This document shows positions 9,775 through 21,275 of a stretch of DNA of 64,000 bases, piece after piece. This DNA is from Struthio camelus. Lineage: Eukaryota > Chordata > Aves > Struthioniformes > Struthionidae. The position numbers were made by a program, and so were the translations under genes. Location: contig NC_090943.1 in assembly GCF_040807025.1 (NCBI RefSeq), positions 3,954,356-4,018,355 of the forward strand. Reading direction: 5' to 3'. The notes below the pieces were generated by a model. It was not told where the DNA came from. It worked only from the letters and a program-made list of their open reading frames with translations, and did not search any database. Within the stretch, counting starts at the first letter, position 1. The number at the start of each line of letters is the position of its first letter.

Positions 9775-12700
9775 ACACTAACATGGCCATACAAGCTGCC
9801 ACAGACAGAGCTGCCTTTAACAGCCCCCATATATAACACTACCAGAACTCACCTAATGCATCGGTATAGACAGCTGAAACCCCTTCCTCCTCTCCAGCTG
9901 ATCAGGATGGAAATTCATTAGTAAAAACACATACACACTCGCTCTCTGGATTTACAAGCACACCCACATTCATGGATCCCTCCACTATGAGCATGGCCTG
10001 TAAGTCCAGTTAGCGTCCATTCCCAGATCCTGGGCCTCCTTACCTGGTGTGCAGGTCTCCCACTCACCAGCTAGTCCTCCTGATGCTCGCTAGCCAACAG
10101 ATGCATGCAATCACCCACTTGTCTCTCAGGCACCGACACAATCGCGGGTCCCTCAAATATCAGCACAGGCCCCCCCACTCCATCTAATATCCACATCTGG
10201 CCCCTGGGCTCTCTTCCCACCTCTGGCTCAGACCTCAGCTCTTTCCAGATGCGGGTCTTTTCCTACTTGCCGGTTAGTCCGGCTTGAAGTTTGCTAGTGA
10301 ATTACAAATACATGTGCGCACACACGCACAGGATTGAAGTCACCAGAGAGGAATGAACACACCTCAGTCTTTCTAGTTGGGATTTAGACCTCTCACACAT
10401 ACACATACCAGGTGCTGACCCCCAGCCCCACTCCAGTTGCTGGCACCAAGACCTCGCAGCACACACCTGTAGGACAGAGTGTGACATTACACAGAAAGAT
10501 AGTTAAGAAATAGGATTTAATAACGAGATGGGCTAGACTGTGGTGATCAGGTGCAGGGCTCAGACAAGTGTGCTGACCGGTGGCTGCTTCCACGTGACCG
10601 GCTCCTTTTGTTGCTTCCTCTTCTCCATTTCCTCACACTCGCTCTTCCATGATTCCTCCGCTCTGCTCTCTCCTCCTTTGGCTCTTCCCCTAAGCATCCC
10701 ATAAGTTTTGCACAGTCCTGCAGGCCACCCACAGGTATCCCATAATAACCATATTAGTCCTGTGTCCTCCCTTGCAGAGTTTGGGCTGACCCTCCTCACA
10801 GTGGCGCCGGGGAAGTTCCTCAATGGTCCATCACTCAGGGGCTGAAGGGATTTGGTCTTCGTTACCATCTCCATTATCACTTGCTCCTTAGTGTTTATGT
10901 ATCTCTGTGTTTAAGTTAGCAATTTCTTTGTTACTTGTTATTACCTTTATGTGGAATAGTCTTCACCCAGATAACTAATTGAAGCAGATGGACTTTCCTC
11001 ATTCCCTCATGATCAGATCCATTGAGTGAAGTCCGTATCAGATCATCAGCTGAATATTTATTCTGGTGTCTTTTAAACAAAGAAGTCCCAGCCTCATCAT
11101 TTTGAAAACATGCTTTAGGAATGCTGGCAAGAGAAATAACTGCAGCAAAAACAAATCCACTCTTCTAGACCAAATCAAGACCCTTCTCTGTCCTACCAAT
11201 AGTTATTGGTAGGTCCTACCAGTTCAGCAAGGATTGTCTTGTTAATTATTAATTTTATTTGCACATTTCTAGTCAAACCCCATGTTTGATTGGTTTCCAG
11301 GCTAGAAAAGGCCCAGCTAAGGTTTAACAGTGTTTGGGATGAAGAGCATCTTTTAAGTAAAGGCCAACCAACCAATAACCTTGAACTTTAAAGCTACACT
11401 AGTTAATCAAAAGTGGCTAATAGCTAACAGAGCTATTCTATTGAAGGCCATGCTCTCACTATGGGATGATACAAAGCCAATATTTACAGTATCCACCGCT
11501 CTTTTTTATCTTGTCAAAATGTGACCGTAACAACACAGAACACCTCCGCCACCATTCTGCTGAGAACATGGTTTTTTTTTTTTTTTTTTCCCTCTCTTTC
11601 TTACTGGTTGTTTCTGGTTTAACCTCTGTTGCTTCAATGATCAAACTGATCTTGAAACAAGGAACTCTGCCTCTCCAGAGGTCATCATTTGATTTCAAAA
11701 TGCAGCCTTCTGGTTACTGACATCCAGGGTGGAACTGAAATGATGGAGGAAGACATTTACTTTCCAGTGTCTCTGGGTGAGCTGAGTGTCTGACCTCTTC
11801 CCATAGTCACTGGAGAGCAGTGGGATCCCTGGAGCTGCTGGGGTCTCCCAACCAGCGCACACCTACGTTTAGGCATCTGAAGTGCTTCCTCAGCTCCACT
11901 GACTTCCTTGGCTAGATCCACGGTGTAATGGGAGCCTACACCCAGCTCACTAGGAGATTAGACCTAGAGACAGATGTCAGGCTGCAAGCTTAAACCTGCT
12001 GTTGAAATTCTGGGGTTGCAGTTAATCCCACTATGAATCACTTCACATCTTTTGCAAGAGTTGTGTTGAAGGAATATTTTATGCAATGTTGCAAGGCTAA
12101 ACAACTGCTCCTATTGGCCAGGCTATATCCCCATCAAATTTGCACTCCATTTCTCTCCCCAAAAGTTATCCGTGTGTCTCCCTTTTCTCCTCTTCTGTTT
12201 ATGAGATCCAGTGTCCTTCCTTCCTTCCCCGTTAAATCCTCCCCTTGCCAAAGATGCTGAGGGCTTGATTTACCACCCTTCAGATAGACGCACAACGTCC
12301 TGCTGAATAGATTTGAGCGTGGCACAGCTCATCCTAATGGAGAAACCCATAATTGGTCAGATGACTCAGAGCTTAAAAGTGCCTAATTCCTCCCAAGGTG
12401 TCTATTGGTAGACAAAGGGATCAGCTCGGTTGAACACATCTACCCGGCAGATGTCAAAAGCCAGAGGAAAACCCCCTAGACTGGGCTTCTGGCCACCTAT
12501 GTCCGGCCTGTTGGATGGCCACCAGGAAATCCTTCCCCTGGCTGTGCAGCGAGGATCATGAAATTGCTCTCCTTGATCAGTTACTTTGAGATCTACTAGT
12601 AAGAGGCTCTGCACAAGGTTCCAGTGCACATGATCTACATAAAATACTCCTTCATTCACTAATGCCTCACCTTTTACATACCCCCAACAGAAAATGGGCT

Positions 12701-12879
12701 TCTTCCATGACCATAAATGCAGGACAATGCTCATCTTGATGCTAGCTCTAAGATGAGATTTCTGGTTACCCAGTGCTGTGAGCTCACACCAACTCCACGA
12801 CATGGCCAGGACGAGTAGAATACATCATATAGAGGACATACATGTTCATGCATTTCTTTCAGCGTAATGCAAACCCGTA
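9775..12879. other. intergenic and ACKR2 3' flank, possible LTR-like stretch
   Basis: No gene is supported. About 9900-10880 is rich in short CACACA runs. It resembles sequences I associate with avian endogenous-retrovirus LTRs, such as CACACACCTGTAGGACAGAGTGTG-type text near 10460 and an AAGAAATAGGATTTAATAA stretch near 10506. I cannot name a family or find paired TG...CA ends. A T18 run lies at 11572-11589. Part of 11000-12879 may be the ACKR2 3' UTR. A minus-strand open frame of 133 codons at 12402-12803 is discussed in the findings. Confidence 0.4.
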
Positions 12880-14009
12880 TCATGCATTTGTGATAGTGAA
12901 CATTTCTATCTGAGCAGCATATCTGTCAGCATAAGACTGACTTGTTTCTGAAAGCTGCATGTCAAGGAAACCACTTCTTTTCATAATGGCCCTAGGGATC
13001 TTGCATAAATACAACCGAAATCGTTTCTTCACAAAAGCATAGAGCAAGGGGTTGAGACAGCAATGAACAAAGGACAAACTCTCTGTGATCTGCATGGCAT
13101 AGTCCAATTGCCTACTGCTTTCACAGTTCCTGATCACACCAACATCCTGCAGGGAGTGAAGGATGAGGACAACATTGTAAGGGGACCACAGAAGAAAGAA
13201 AACACCCACCAGAGCAAAGACTAAGCAGAGTGCTCTCCTTGATCCAGGGATGGGAGAAGTGGTGAGGACACACGCTATGCGGGAATAGCAGAACACCATG
13301 AAGAGGAATGGAACAAGGAAGCCCAGGATGTTTTGAATGACCTGAAAAACAACTTTCCAAAATAAGTGTTTCTGACCGTAATCATGAGTGCACATGACAG
13401 TTTTGTTGTGGATTTGCTTGATGTTTGTGAAGATGCCATCAGGTATAGAGAGAAGTATGGAAAGGATCCAAACCACTGACAAGATAAAGAAGGACTTCCT
13501 CCACGTCACTGAGTTGCGAGGAGAGCAAGCATGGACTATCTGCAGATACATGTCCAGGCTCATGCAGCTCACAAAAAAGACACCACTGTAGAAATTCACA
13601 GCGTACATGGCATTTAAGAGTGGGCAGAACAGGTCCCAGGTCACCCACTGAGAAATGTACAGGGCCCAAAAAGGAAGGGTTATTAGGAGAAGAAAGTCTG
13701 AAACCACCAAGTTCAGCAGATACACCTCAGTCATCTTCTTTTCCTTCCTGATGTACATAATCAGAACGATAAACAGGAGAACATTCCCAGTCAAACCAAC
13801 CAGGAAAACCACACTATAAAATGCTGGTAAGAATACTCTGCTAAATGAGAGTACTGCTTCCTTCGTGCAGAGGCCATACAGCTTGTAATCTGCCTCATCC
13901 AAGTACTCGTAAGAGTAGTCACTCGAATTGGCAGGATCACCTCTGGTATTCAGCAAGGTTGCAATGGGTGTTGTTGCCACATTTGAAGTCACATTTGACA
14001 AGTGGCTGC
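12880..14009 (-). CDS. ACKR2: ACKR2 (D6), atypical chemokine receptor, main coding exon
   Basis: A seven-transmembrane receptor of the chemokine class, best matching ACKR2, which binds and internalises inflammatory CC chemokines without G-protein signalling. Seen (numbered in the frame that runs up to an ATG at 14088): an N-terminus with NVT and NSS glycosylation sites and a sulfation-type YSYEYLDEADY stretch (58-68); TM1 at about 88-112; YLLNLVVSDFLLL; the CysIII/ECL2 pair Cys155-Cys233 and the second chemokine-receptor pair Cys74-Cys322; and NPLLYAF (346-352). The DRYLAIV motif is replaced by DMYLQIV (179-185); mammalian ACKR2 has DKYLEIV. On the minus strand CTTTTGTTCCCAG ends at 14010, a strong splice acceptor. 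I therefore place the exon start at 14009. The 26 codons before it translate an intronic pyrimidine tract, and the true start codon should be in an upstream exon. If no splicing occurs, the CDS is 12880-14088 (402 codons). Confidence 0.92.
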
Positions 14010-17000
14010 CTGGGAACAAAAGGCAAGCAAAAGGGATCACTGAAACATTTTGAAATGACATTCCAATCAATATGTGAAAAGTAAGCATGATATGTCAAGT
14101 ATTCATCATGAGGGCTTTTCCTCTAGTTGATAGGTATACACCACTTTGAGCTTGACAGTCATTAAACTCTGTCACCCTCTGATAACTTTGAGGTCCTGCA
14201 CTCCTTGGGCTTTGTCTATGGCCTAGGGATAGCTGTCTACATTAAAAAAAAAAAAAAAATCACTGCTGGCCAGTCTCGGAACAGGAGGTTTAGTGTTCAA
14301 TGGCCCTGAAGAAAGAGATCTCTCTAGACTAAGCCCAGGTAGACTTTGTGGGAAAGTCTCCTGCTTTACATGCTCTGCTTGAAAAGCATTTGAGACCTGA
14401 GCCTGGTCTCTTGAGTGAGTGCTATAATCATCAGGCCGCAGGCAAAAGTGGTATATAGTATGTTCTTTCGAGGCTCAGATGTACAGAGAGTTAGTGTGGG
14501 AATAATAAATTACTACATGATAGCTGACCCTCCAGTGGATGCAAGCTACTTTCATCAGAAAACTCAAAATCATGGGCAGGCTTGAAATTTCTAGTCATCA
14601 GCTGTGTCTGCAGAGCTGGAGATTTTTTTTGAATTTACTCATATTGCAAAAGGCTCTGGTTTCCAAGTAAACAATCACAAAAAGATGTGGGTGTTCTGCG
14701 TTCCTTATATTAAAACTGGAAAGTAAATTGTCATGGTTTCATCCGACTGAACCTTAATTTCTTCATCAAACCACTACTTCCTACTTTCACCATAGCAAGC
14801 TTTTGAGAAGTCTTCTGCCCTGAATTATAACAAATCCACCACCACACCCTGCTGTGAGCTGTTTTAGATTCACCAGAGCCGCTACTGAAAAAGCTCCATT
14901 TCACTCCTTGGTGAAGCAGAACCTGCCACCAGCATCTTTATGTCCGTGGCCCTGCTCCCAGAGACAAAATACTAACTAACTGCTCCCAGTGGAACAGCAG
15001 CCCTCCACGATCTCTAGGGCAGTCTTCACCAGGTCAAAAGTCCATGGATTCTTGCAAAAGATACTGGTAAGTGGAAAATACTAGTGGTAAGGCCATTTAG
15101 GCACCAGAAACAACCTCCTGAGTCAAGATTAGAGACAGAGGTTAGAAAGATTCAGCTGGAATCATTTTCTTAGAGTTAGGTGGTTGAGCCTGAGATAAGA
15201 GTTGTGGGTTCAGAGCTTCTGAAAGTGACCTAAACTAGGCAACTGCCATCGCTGAAGAGCCCTAGTCATAAATCTCCCATGATGGGAGATGGGCTCTGCC
15301 AGAGCCACCTCACAAAGACTTTGTTCACATTGGTACCATGAAGATTAGTGTGAGTTTTAAAGATCAGGAATAATTGCCAGGGTCTGGCAGCAAACTAGGG
15401 CTGTCATGGGGAGAGGGGACACTAGCCATCCTAAACTTAAAAACAGTCCAGATTTCTCCCCCACCTTTATAATATATGGGTTTTCAGCCATGGCGAGACC
15501 TGCCCACCTTTCCCTCCAGGACTCGTTTTGCTGGTAATCCCAACCAGAGGCATGTTGTATAGCTTGGGAAGCCTTGCCTTGCTCTCCTTGCCACCCTCTG
15601 TTCTTCTTCTTGCCCAGCAGACCCACAGCCCCTCTGCAGGGACTGCAGCCACCCCCACCGGCCTGTGCTGCCTCCTCAGAGCTTGGACATGACCCAGGCT
15701 GGTGCGAGACCAGGGCTGCTTCCTGCTCCTCTGCCTTGTTGCACCTCCCTGTGCAGCTTTGAGGAGAGCTAAAGCCTTACTCTCACGTTGCAAAAGGAAC
15801 GTGAACATGAAGCTGATGGTCCTGAGACAGGTTGTGCTATGCGTCCTAAGGAAGGACGTAGCCCAAGGCGGCTCTGCACCTTGCAGCTCCCTCCCCACAA
15901 ACCTCTACCAACTGGTAAAGAGGTGACAGAAACCCGTCGGAGTGGTTGTGCATGGGCATACCAATGCCAGGCGTTGGACATCCTGAAAAGCAAAGCGTGC
16001 CTGGAAGCCCGGCTCTTGCACCACCCACCACATCTATCTCACAGCTGCATGCAGGCACTTCTGAGCATAAAGCCAGTACCCCTCTCTTGGCTGCAGAGAA
16101 ACCAGTGTCTGCACCAGCGGTGGAGAGGTCCTCGCTTGCTCCACAGCTAGGCGCAATAGCACCCTCATGGGTCAAGATTCCTGCAAACCAGCCAAGGGCT
16201 AGGCTATAGCAAGGTCTCCTTTTCAGATGCAAATGTTTGGGGATAAATGGGTGAGCAGCACCCCCACGATCCCTTTCCCCCTCTGCCCGGTGCTGTCAGT
16301 CCCAGGCAGGTGAAGCGAAGCACCCAAGGCACTGGCGTGGGCTGCTGGGCAGCGCTGCAGATGCAGAGCAGTGGGGGGAAGCTGTAGAAATACCTGCTGC
16401 GTCCCCACGGCTGAGCTGGCTTAAATAATTGTCCCACGCAGTTTTGTGCAGCTGAAGAGAAGGAAAAGTTTGATTTTGAGCTGAAACCAAACGTTTTCTC
16501 ACTTTATCACTGTCCCTTGGCAAGCCCTGCAGGGTGATTTAGCCACAGCAGCTGTGCAGCGCAGAGATCGGTAATTTGAGAGCTCAGGAAAATACTTTTC
16601 TGGGAAAAATAAATTTTTTTTTCCTGTTTTACATTTTGAAGAAAATCCAGCATTAGGTATATATAGTATCAACTGTATGCTTTAGTGAGCAAACGTGCAA
16701 GCAGAGTTGCTTGCGACCTCTGTGGCTAAATGCAGCGATACTCTGAAACACCTTCCCCACCCCAGCTCCACTCACACAAGGACAAGCCAGTCCCACACCT
16801 GCTATTTCTGGGTCTCTGCTCTGACACATCTGGAAACGCTGGTGGCTCCAGCTGCCCCGAGTGCTGCTGTCTGTTCGACTTACGCTGAAGATGAACGCTA
16901 CGGGCGCTCACATTCAGAAATTCATCTGAAGCCCACTGGAGTGGTGAGGCTTATAAACTGGCTGGCCTTCAAGAGGAGAAGGAAAGCTCTCCAGGCTCGC

Positions 17001-19739
17001 ATGCAAGCTTGCTACAAGAATGAAAAAGAAAACGCACTTACGACAGCTTCTTCTCCACTGTTGCCTGTTCTCATTTTGTCAGATGAACGATAGGATGTCG
17101 AATGACTGAATCAGGCTTTTAGGAGCCTCGTTTACTTATGTAAGAATATGGGCAGGAAGCATGAGGTCAATGTGACCGCCCTGGTGTTGTTTTTCATTTC
17201 CTGGCTTTGCTGCAGAATCATATCCATCCTGGTCCTCCTCGTCCACGTGGAGGAGGACGCACATCCAGCGTCATTTCCAAGGGAGGGGGATGCAAAGTAG
17301 AGCTGGAAACACATTTCTCGCTACTCTGCCCCACTGGGCTTTCTCTGGTGGATTTTTCCCGTGGGTCTGTGACCCTCCCTCTCCCGGCACAGCCTTTCGA
17401 CAGGCGTAGAAATCTGTGGGTTTTTTCCAGGAAATCAGGAGAAGCAACGTTACTTGGAAGTTGCAGGTTCCTCACCTCCTCCTACCATCCCCCTGAGAGC
17501 CCAGAGGAACTGAAAGTCGAGATTTTAGAGTCCATTTTGGAGTCCATTTTCTTTTTCATGAACCTCCTTCGTGGGGGTCTGCACTTGTACCCCCCCCCCC
17601 CCGGAAGCAAATGCCACCACCTGCTCTTGCACCACCGTCCCAGGTGCTTTCGGGAATTTCCCGAAGTCAGCCGAATCAAAACAGAAGTGAGGGACAGAGC
17701 CAGGAGTGGTGGCAGAGGAGGCTGCAGCGGAGGTGGTGGGAGGTGACAGTCCCGGACACAGAGGCGCTGGGGGATGCGGCCGGCTCCAGTGCGCTCGCAG
17801 GAAACGTGAGAGGAGGCTGTGGCTGTCACAGCTTTATTTATGCTGTAGGGAAGGAGCAGTTAGGTACTGCGGGGTAATACTCCTGTTGTCCTTTCCTTGC
17901 CTTCCTTGGATATTGCTTAAGCCTGACCGAGTCACGGCTGCAAACAGAGAAGCCTCCTCCCCTGCCTGCACCGGGCGTCAGCTGAGTTTCTTCTCTTCTG
18001 CTCTTGTTTTTAAGTAACGTGCTTTCTGCCTGCATTAAAGGGAAAGATTCTTCGAGTTGCTGCCTTTTTGCTTCTTGGCACAAGAAAACAGCAGTCACTT
18101 TAGTAAGCACTTTTTCTCTATTCCTTGCATCTCTTAATTACAAAGCAGTGCAGGAAACACTGAAAGAATCCAGCTGTGACAGCTGTGCCCAGAGCTGCTC
18201 TGGTGGCAGCAACCCACCCTGCAGCTCGTGCAAACTTTAAATGGCTTCTTTTTTTTTTTTTACGCGCCGCTGGCATTTTCCCAATTCAGAAAAACAGTGT
18301 GACGAAACCCAGTGCGAGACCTCGTGGATGGTGATTTTATTTCCCAACTCCTCCAGGTGGGCTGATTTTACCGCTCACCCCCCCGCCCCCATACTCCCAG
18401 TATGGAGTATGTGGAGTATGTGTCCAAGCACTCCAGCCAGGAGCATTTGTGGGCGACGCGTGGGACAAGGGACAGCGGCTGCCAAGGCCTCGCTGTGTCT
18501 CCTGGGGTCCTGTTTGACCAGAAGCTGAAAGCAGCTTTTCTGTTTCCAGCAGACATAGGCGTTGCTCGTTCCCTCTCACATTTGATGAATCTAGTTCCCA
18601 TTTGAGGTGCGTTGCTGAGCCAGGAGGAAAGGGAGAGATACCTTACAGGGAGAATAAACAGACAGAGAGGAGAAAATGATGCAAAACGGAAAAGTCTGCG
18701 TTAATCAGGAGACTTCCACACAGGAAGAATAAATCTAAATAGAACTGAGTCGTTGTCACTTAAGATAAAGAAATTTAAGAAGTCAGTAAAGAGCTTTAGA
18801 AGGAGGAGAGGAGGGGAGCTGATGGCACGGGCACGTGCAGCGTGGATGAGCACGTTGTTGGGCTCAGTTCAGTTTCTAGGAAAGAAGGGCCAGACTGGAA
18901 GTTGCTGAGATGCATAGCTGAAGTTAAGCAGGACCAGCCTCAGCCGTGAGATCCCCCCCGATGATCAGAGAGCCAAATGCACAAGTGTCCCCAGTCCAAA
19001 ACCAAAAATGGATGAGCTGGAAGGCATGGGGCTCTTGGGGAAGGATGTGAGAAAGCTGCCAGCCGGCAGCCTGAAAACGTGCCTGAAGGATGTGACCCTG
19101 CAGGACACGTTAGCACCAGGGTAAAAGGACTTGTGGAGGCAGCAGAGCCAGTCACGCCAACAAGGAAACCCTGCTTTCAATAATAGCTGCTGTAAACCCA
19201 AGCAAAGTAAATAGGTTTTTGGCAAGAATCACGCAATCCCTAGGGAGCGCAGGTCTGGACCTTGAAAGGAGCCACAAAACACTGAGGGAGATCGGAGAAG
19301 CTGGAAGCTCTGATGGGACAGCAGCAAAGGCCGAGGAACGGATCGCCAGCCCCCAGTAAATGAATCGTAAAAGAGCGACTGCAAAGGACAGGAATAAACG
19401 ATCGCTTTTGGCAGCGCTGGTGTCACGGAGCTGTGCTGCTCAGCACCTGCGGGAACGATGGGGCCAAGGGCACACATAACATGGGGACATCACGTGCCGA
19501 CGGCATGGAGCAGCTCAGAGCACTTGGGTCAAAAGCTGACAGAGGAGCATGGCAGTGGGGGAAACAGGTGCTCACAGGAGACAGAAAAACAGGAAATCCA
19601 GTGTCAGCAGTGGAAAGAAGGAGATGGGAAAACATTCCCCTGCCCCGATCGTGGCTCCCAGACTGGACGTCGCTGCTTGGGAAAGGAAGTTCGAGCTATT
19701 TGGGGAGGTCTGGAGAACATCAGTCCCCAGCGGTAGTGG

Positions 19740-19910
19740 CCAAGAGGCGAAGAGAATAGCAGCAAGTGCTGCTAGAGGAGTTCAAAGCAAGGCAGAAAAT
19801 AACAACCTGGCACTGTATAAATCTATGTTTCACCCATGTCTGAAATACTGCTGGCAAGGGCTCAGGACACTCTTTGTCACCATGCAAAAAGTTGAGGCGC
19901 CGTGAAGTTG
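19740..19910 (+). mobile_element. old CR1-like LINE remnant
   Basis: One frame reads RGVQSKAENNNLALYKSMF followed by HPCLKYCWQGL. This resembles the LYKSMVRPHLEYC block that follows the reverse transcriptase in CR1/L3-type LINEs. No other part of the element is clear, so it is a short, diverged fragment from an older insertion than the CR1 at 8.2-9.7 kb. It may extend upstream to about 19450. Confidence 0.5.
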
Positions 19911-20940
19911 GCTGGCAGCAAGCTCGTGGCAAGCGAAAGGTGACGCTGCCCTGGGTAGCGTGGGCAAACGGTGCAACTCAGCGTCACGAGTTGCATGCCA
20001 CGAAGGTGAAAAGCTAAGCAGGTTAGGAGAAGGGATGAGCTAAGTCCCAGGACCATGGGGCCATCTCAGGCTGCTGGATGTGGTGCAGCTGGCGGAGTCT
20101 TTGGTGTGGGAAGGCCCCAGGACACGGAGGGACACGCCAGGGAGGGATTGCTCAAGCCTTACCTTGTTTCCACTAGTGGTTTCATGTCAGCTTAGGCAAT
20201 GGGGGGTTGCTCTCACCTTTCCAGGCCCCATATTTTCCTTGCGTCGGCTCTGGCGTTCTCCTGACTTGCCCTAGAGCTAATTCAGGGGCAAACCCGCTTG
20301 CGCAGCCCTCCCTAGGCTGCTAGCTTGGCTCAGTGATAATCTGAAATCACAGCTTTCTCCTGTCTGCTCATGGACGCCGCTGGAGACGCATCCGAGGTGG
20401 AGCAGGCCTTTGGGGCACGCCAGGACATTACTTGCCACCCTCAGTTTGCGCCTTAGGCCATGCACACACCAAGACAATTTCCCTGCTTGGCTGTATTCGC
20501 ACAGCCCTGCACCGGCAGCCTGGGGTGCATCGGCTTCCCCACGGTCCCGAAGCAGGGCGTCTTTGGGACAGCCTAGCCCTTCCGAAGCTCAGCCAGCCAA
20601 AGGAGAAACTGGCCAATGGCTAAACACTGTGGTCAACGACCCAGGCTGGCAGATCTTTGTCCTAGGTTTTCTAATCTCAAGTTAGCTCCCGTTAAAGCAG
20701 CAAAAGAAGCTGTGCATACGGAGAGCAATGAGATGTTGTTGGGTGCACCTCCATCTGCTGGGCAGAGCTAGAATCACTCGTGGATGGAGCAATTTCTGGC
20801 TTTCGGGCACTAGCTGGGAGGAATCTGACTCAAAAATCCCCCGACATTGGTGGCAACCCTTGCACAGGCTGCAGGGAGTGTTGCTGTGGAGCTGGGACCA
20901 CCCCTTGATTATTACTTACCGATTATAATCCCAAATTAAT

Positions 20941-20959
20941 CCCCCCCCCAAAAAAAAAA
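20941..20959. repeat. C9A10 homopolymer junction
   Basis: Nine C are followed directly by ten A. Confidence 0.9.
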
Positions 20960-21253
20960 CTCAGGCTGAGATGAACAGTGCTGATGAATGCAATATATAT
21001 GTTTAGGCGCTGCTTTACCTGGCTGCAAGGGCACATCCTTTCCAGCAGTTTTAATCAAGTGCTCATGCAGCCTGAGCAGTCTGGGATTTGGGGGGCTTGG
21101 GTTTCAGGGGTTTGGGATTCGGAGCCCCCTCCATGCACTGGGGCAGGGTGCAGGTGCCGCATGGAGCGACTCAGCACCCCTATCCTCCAATGCCTGCATT
21201 TCCTTGGGTAGTTTCCACTGGTTTTATCATGTATTTCCTTTCCATCTGTTTAT

Positions 21254-21275
21254 TATATATATATATATATATATA
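21254..21275. repeat. (TA)n microsatellite
   Basis: Eleven TA dinucleotides are followed by an A-rich AAATAAATAA. Confidence 0.9.

Noticed and set aside
10799-10817. GTGGCGCCGGGGAAGTTCC as a retroviral primer-binding site
   Set aside because: It shares only the first bases with the lysine-tRNA type site and no LTR ends or coding remnants lie at the expected distances.
17207-17746. 179-codon plus-strand frame
   Set aside because: GC-rich composition, proline/arginine-rich product with no domain, open frames on the opposite strand too, and no splice or promoter context.
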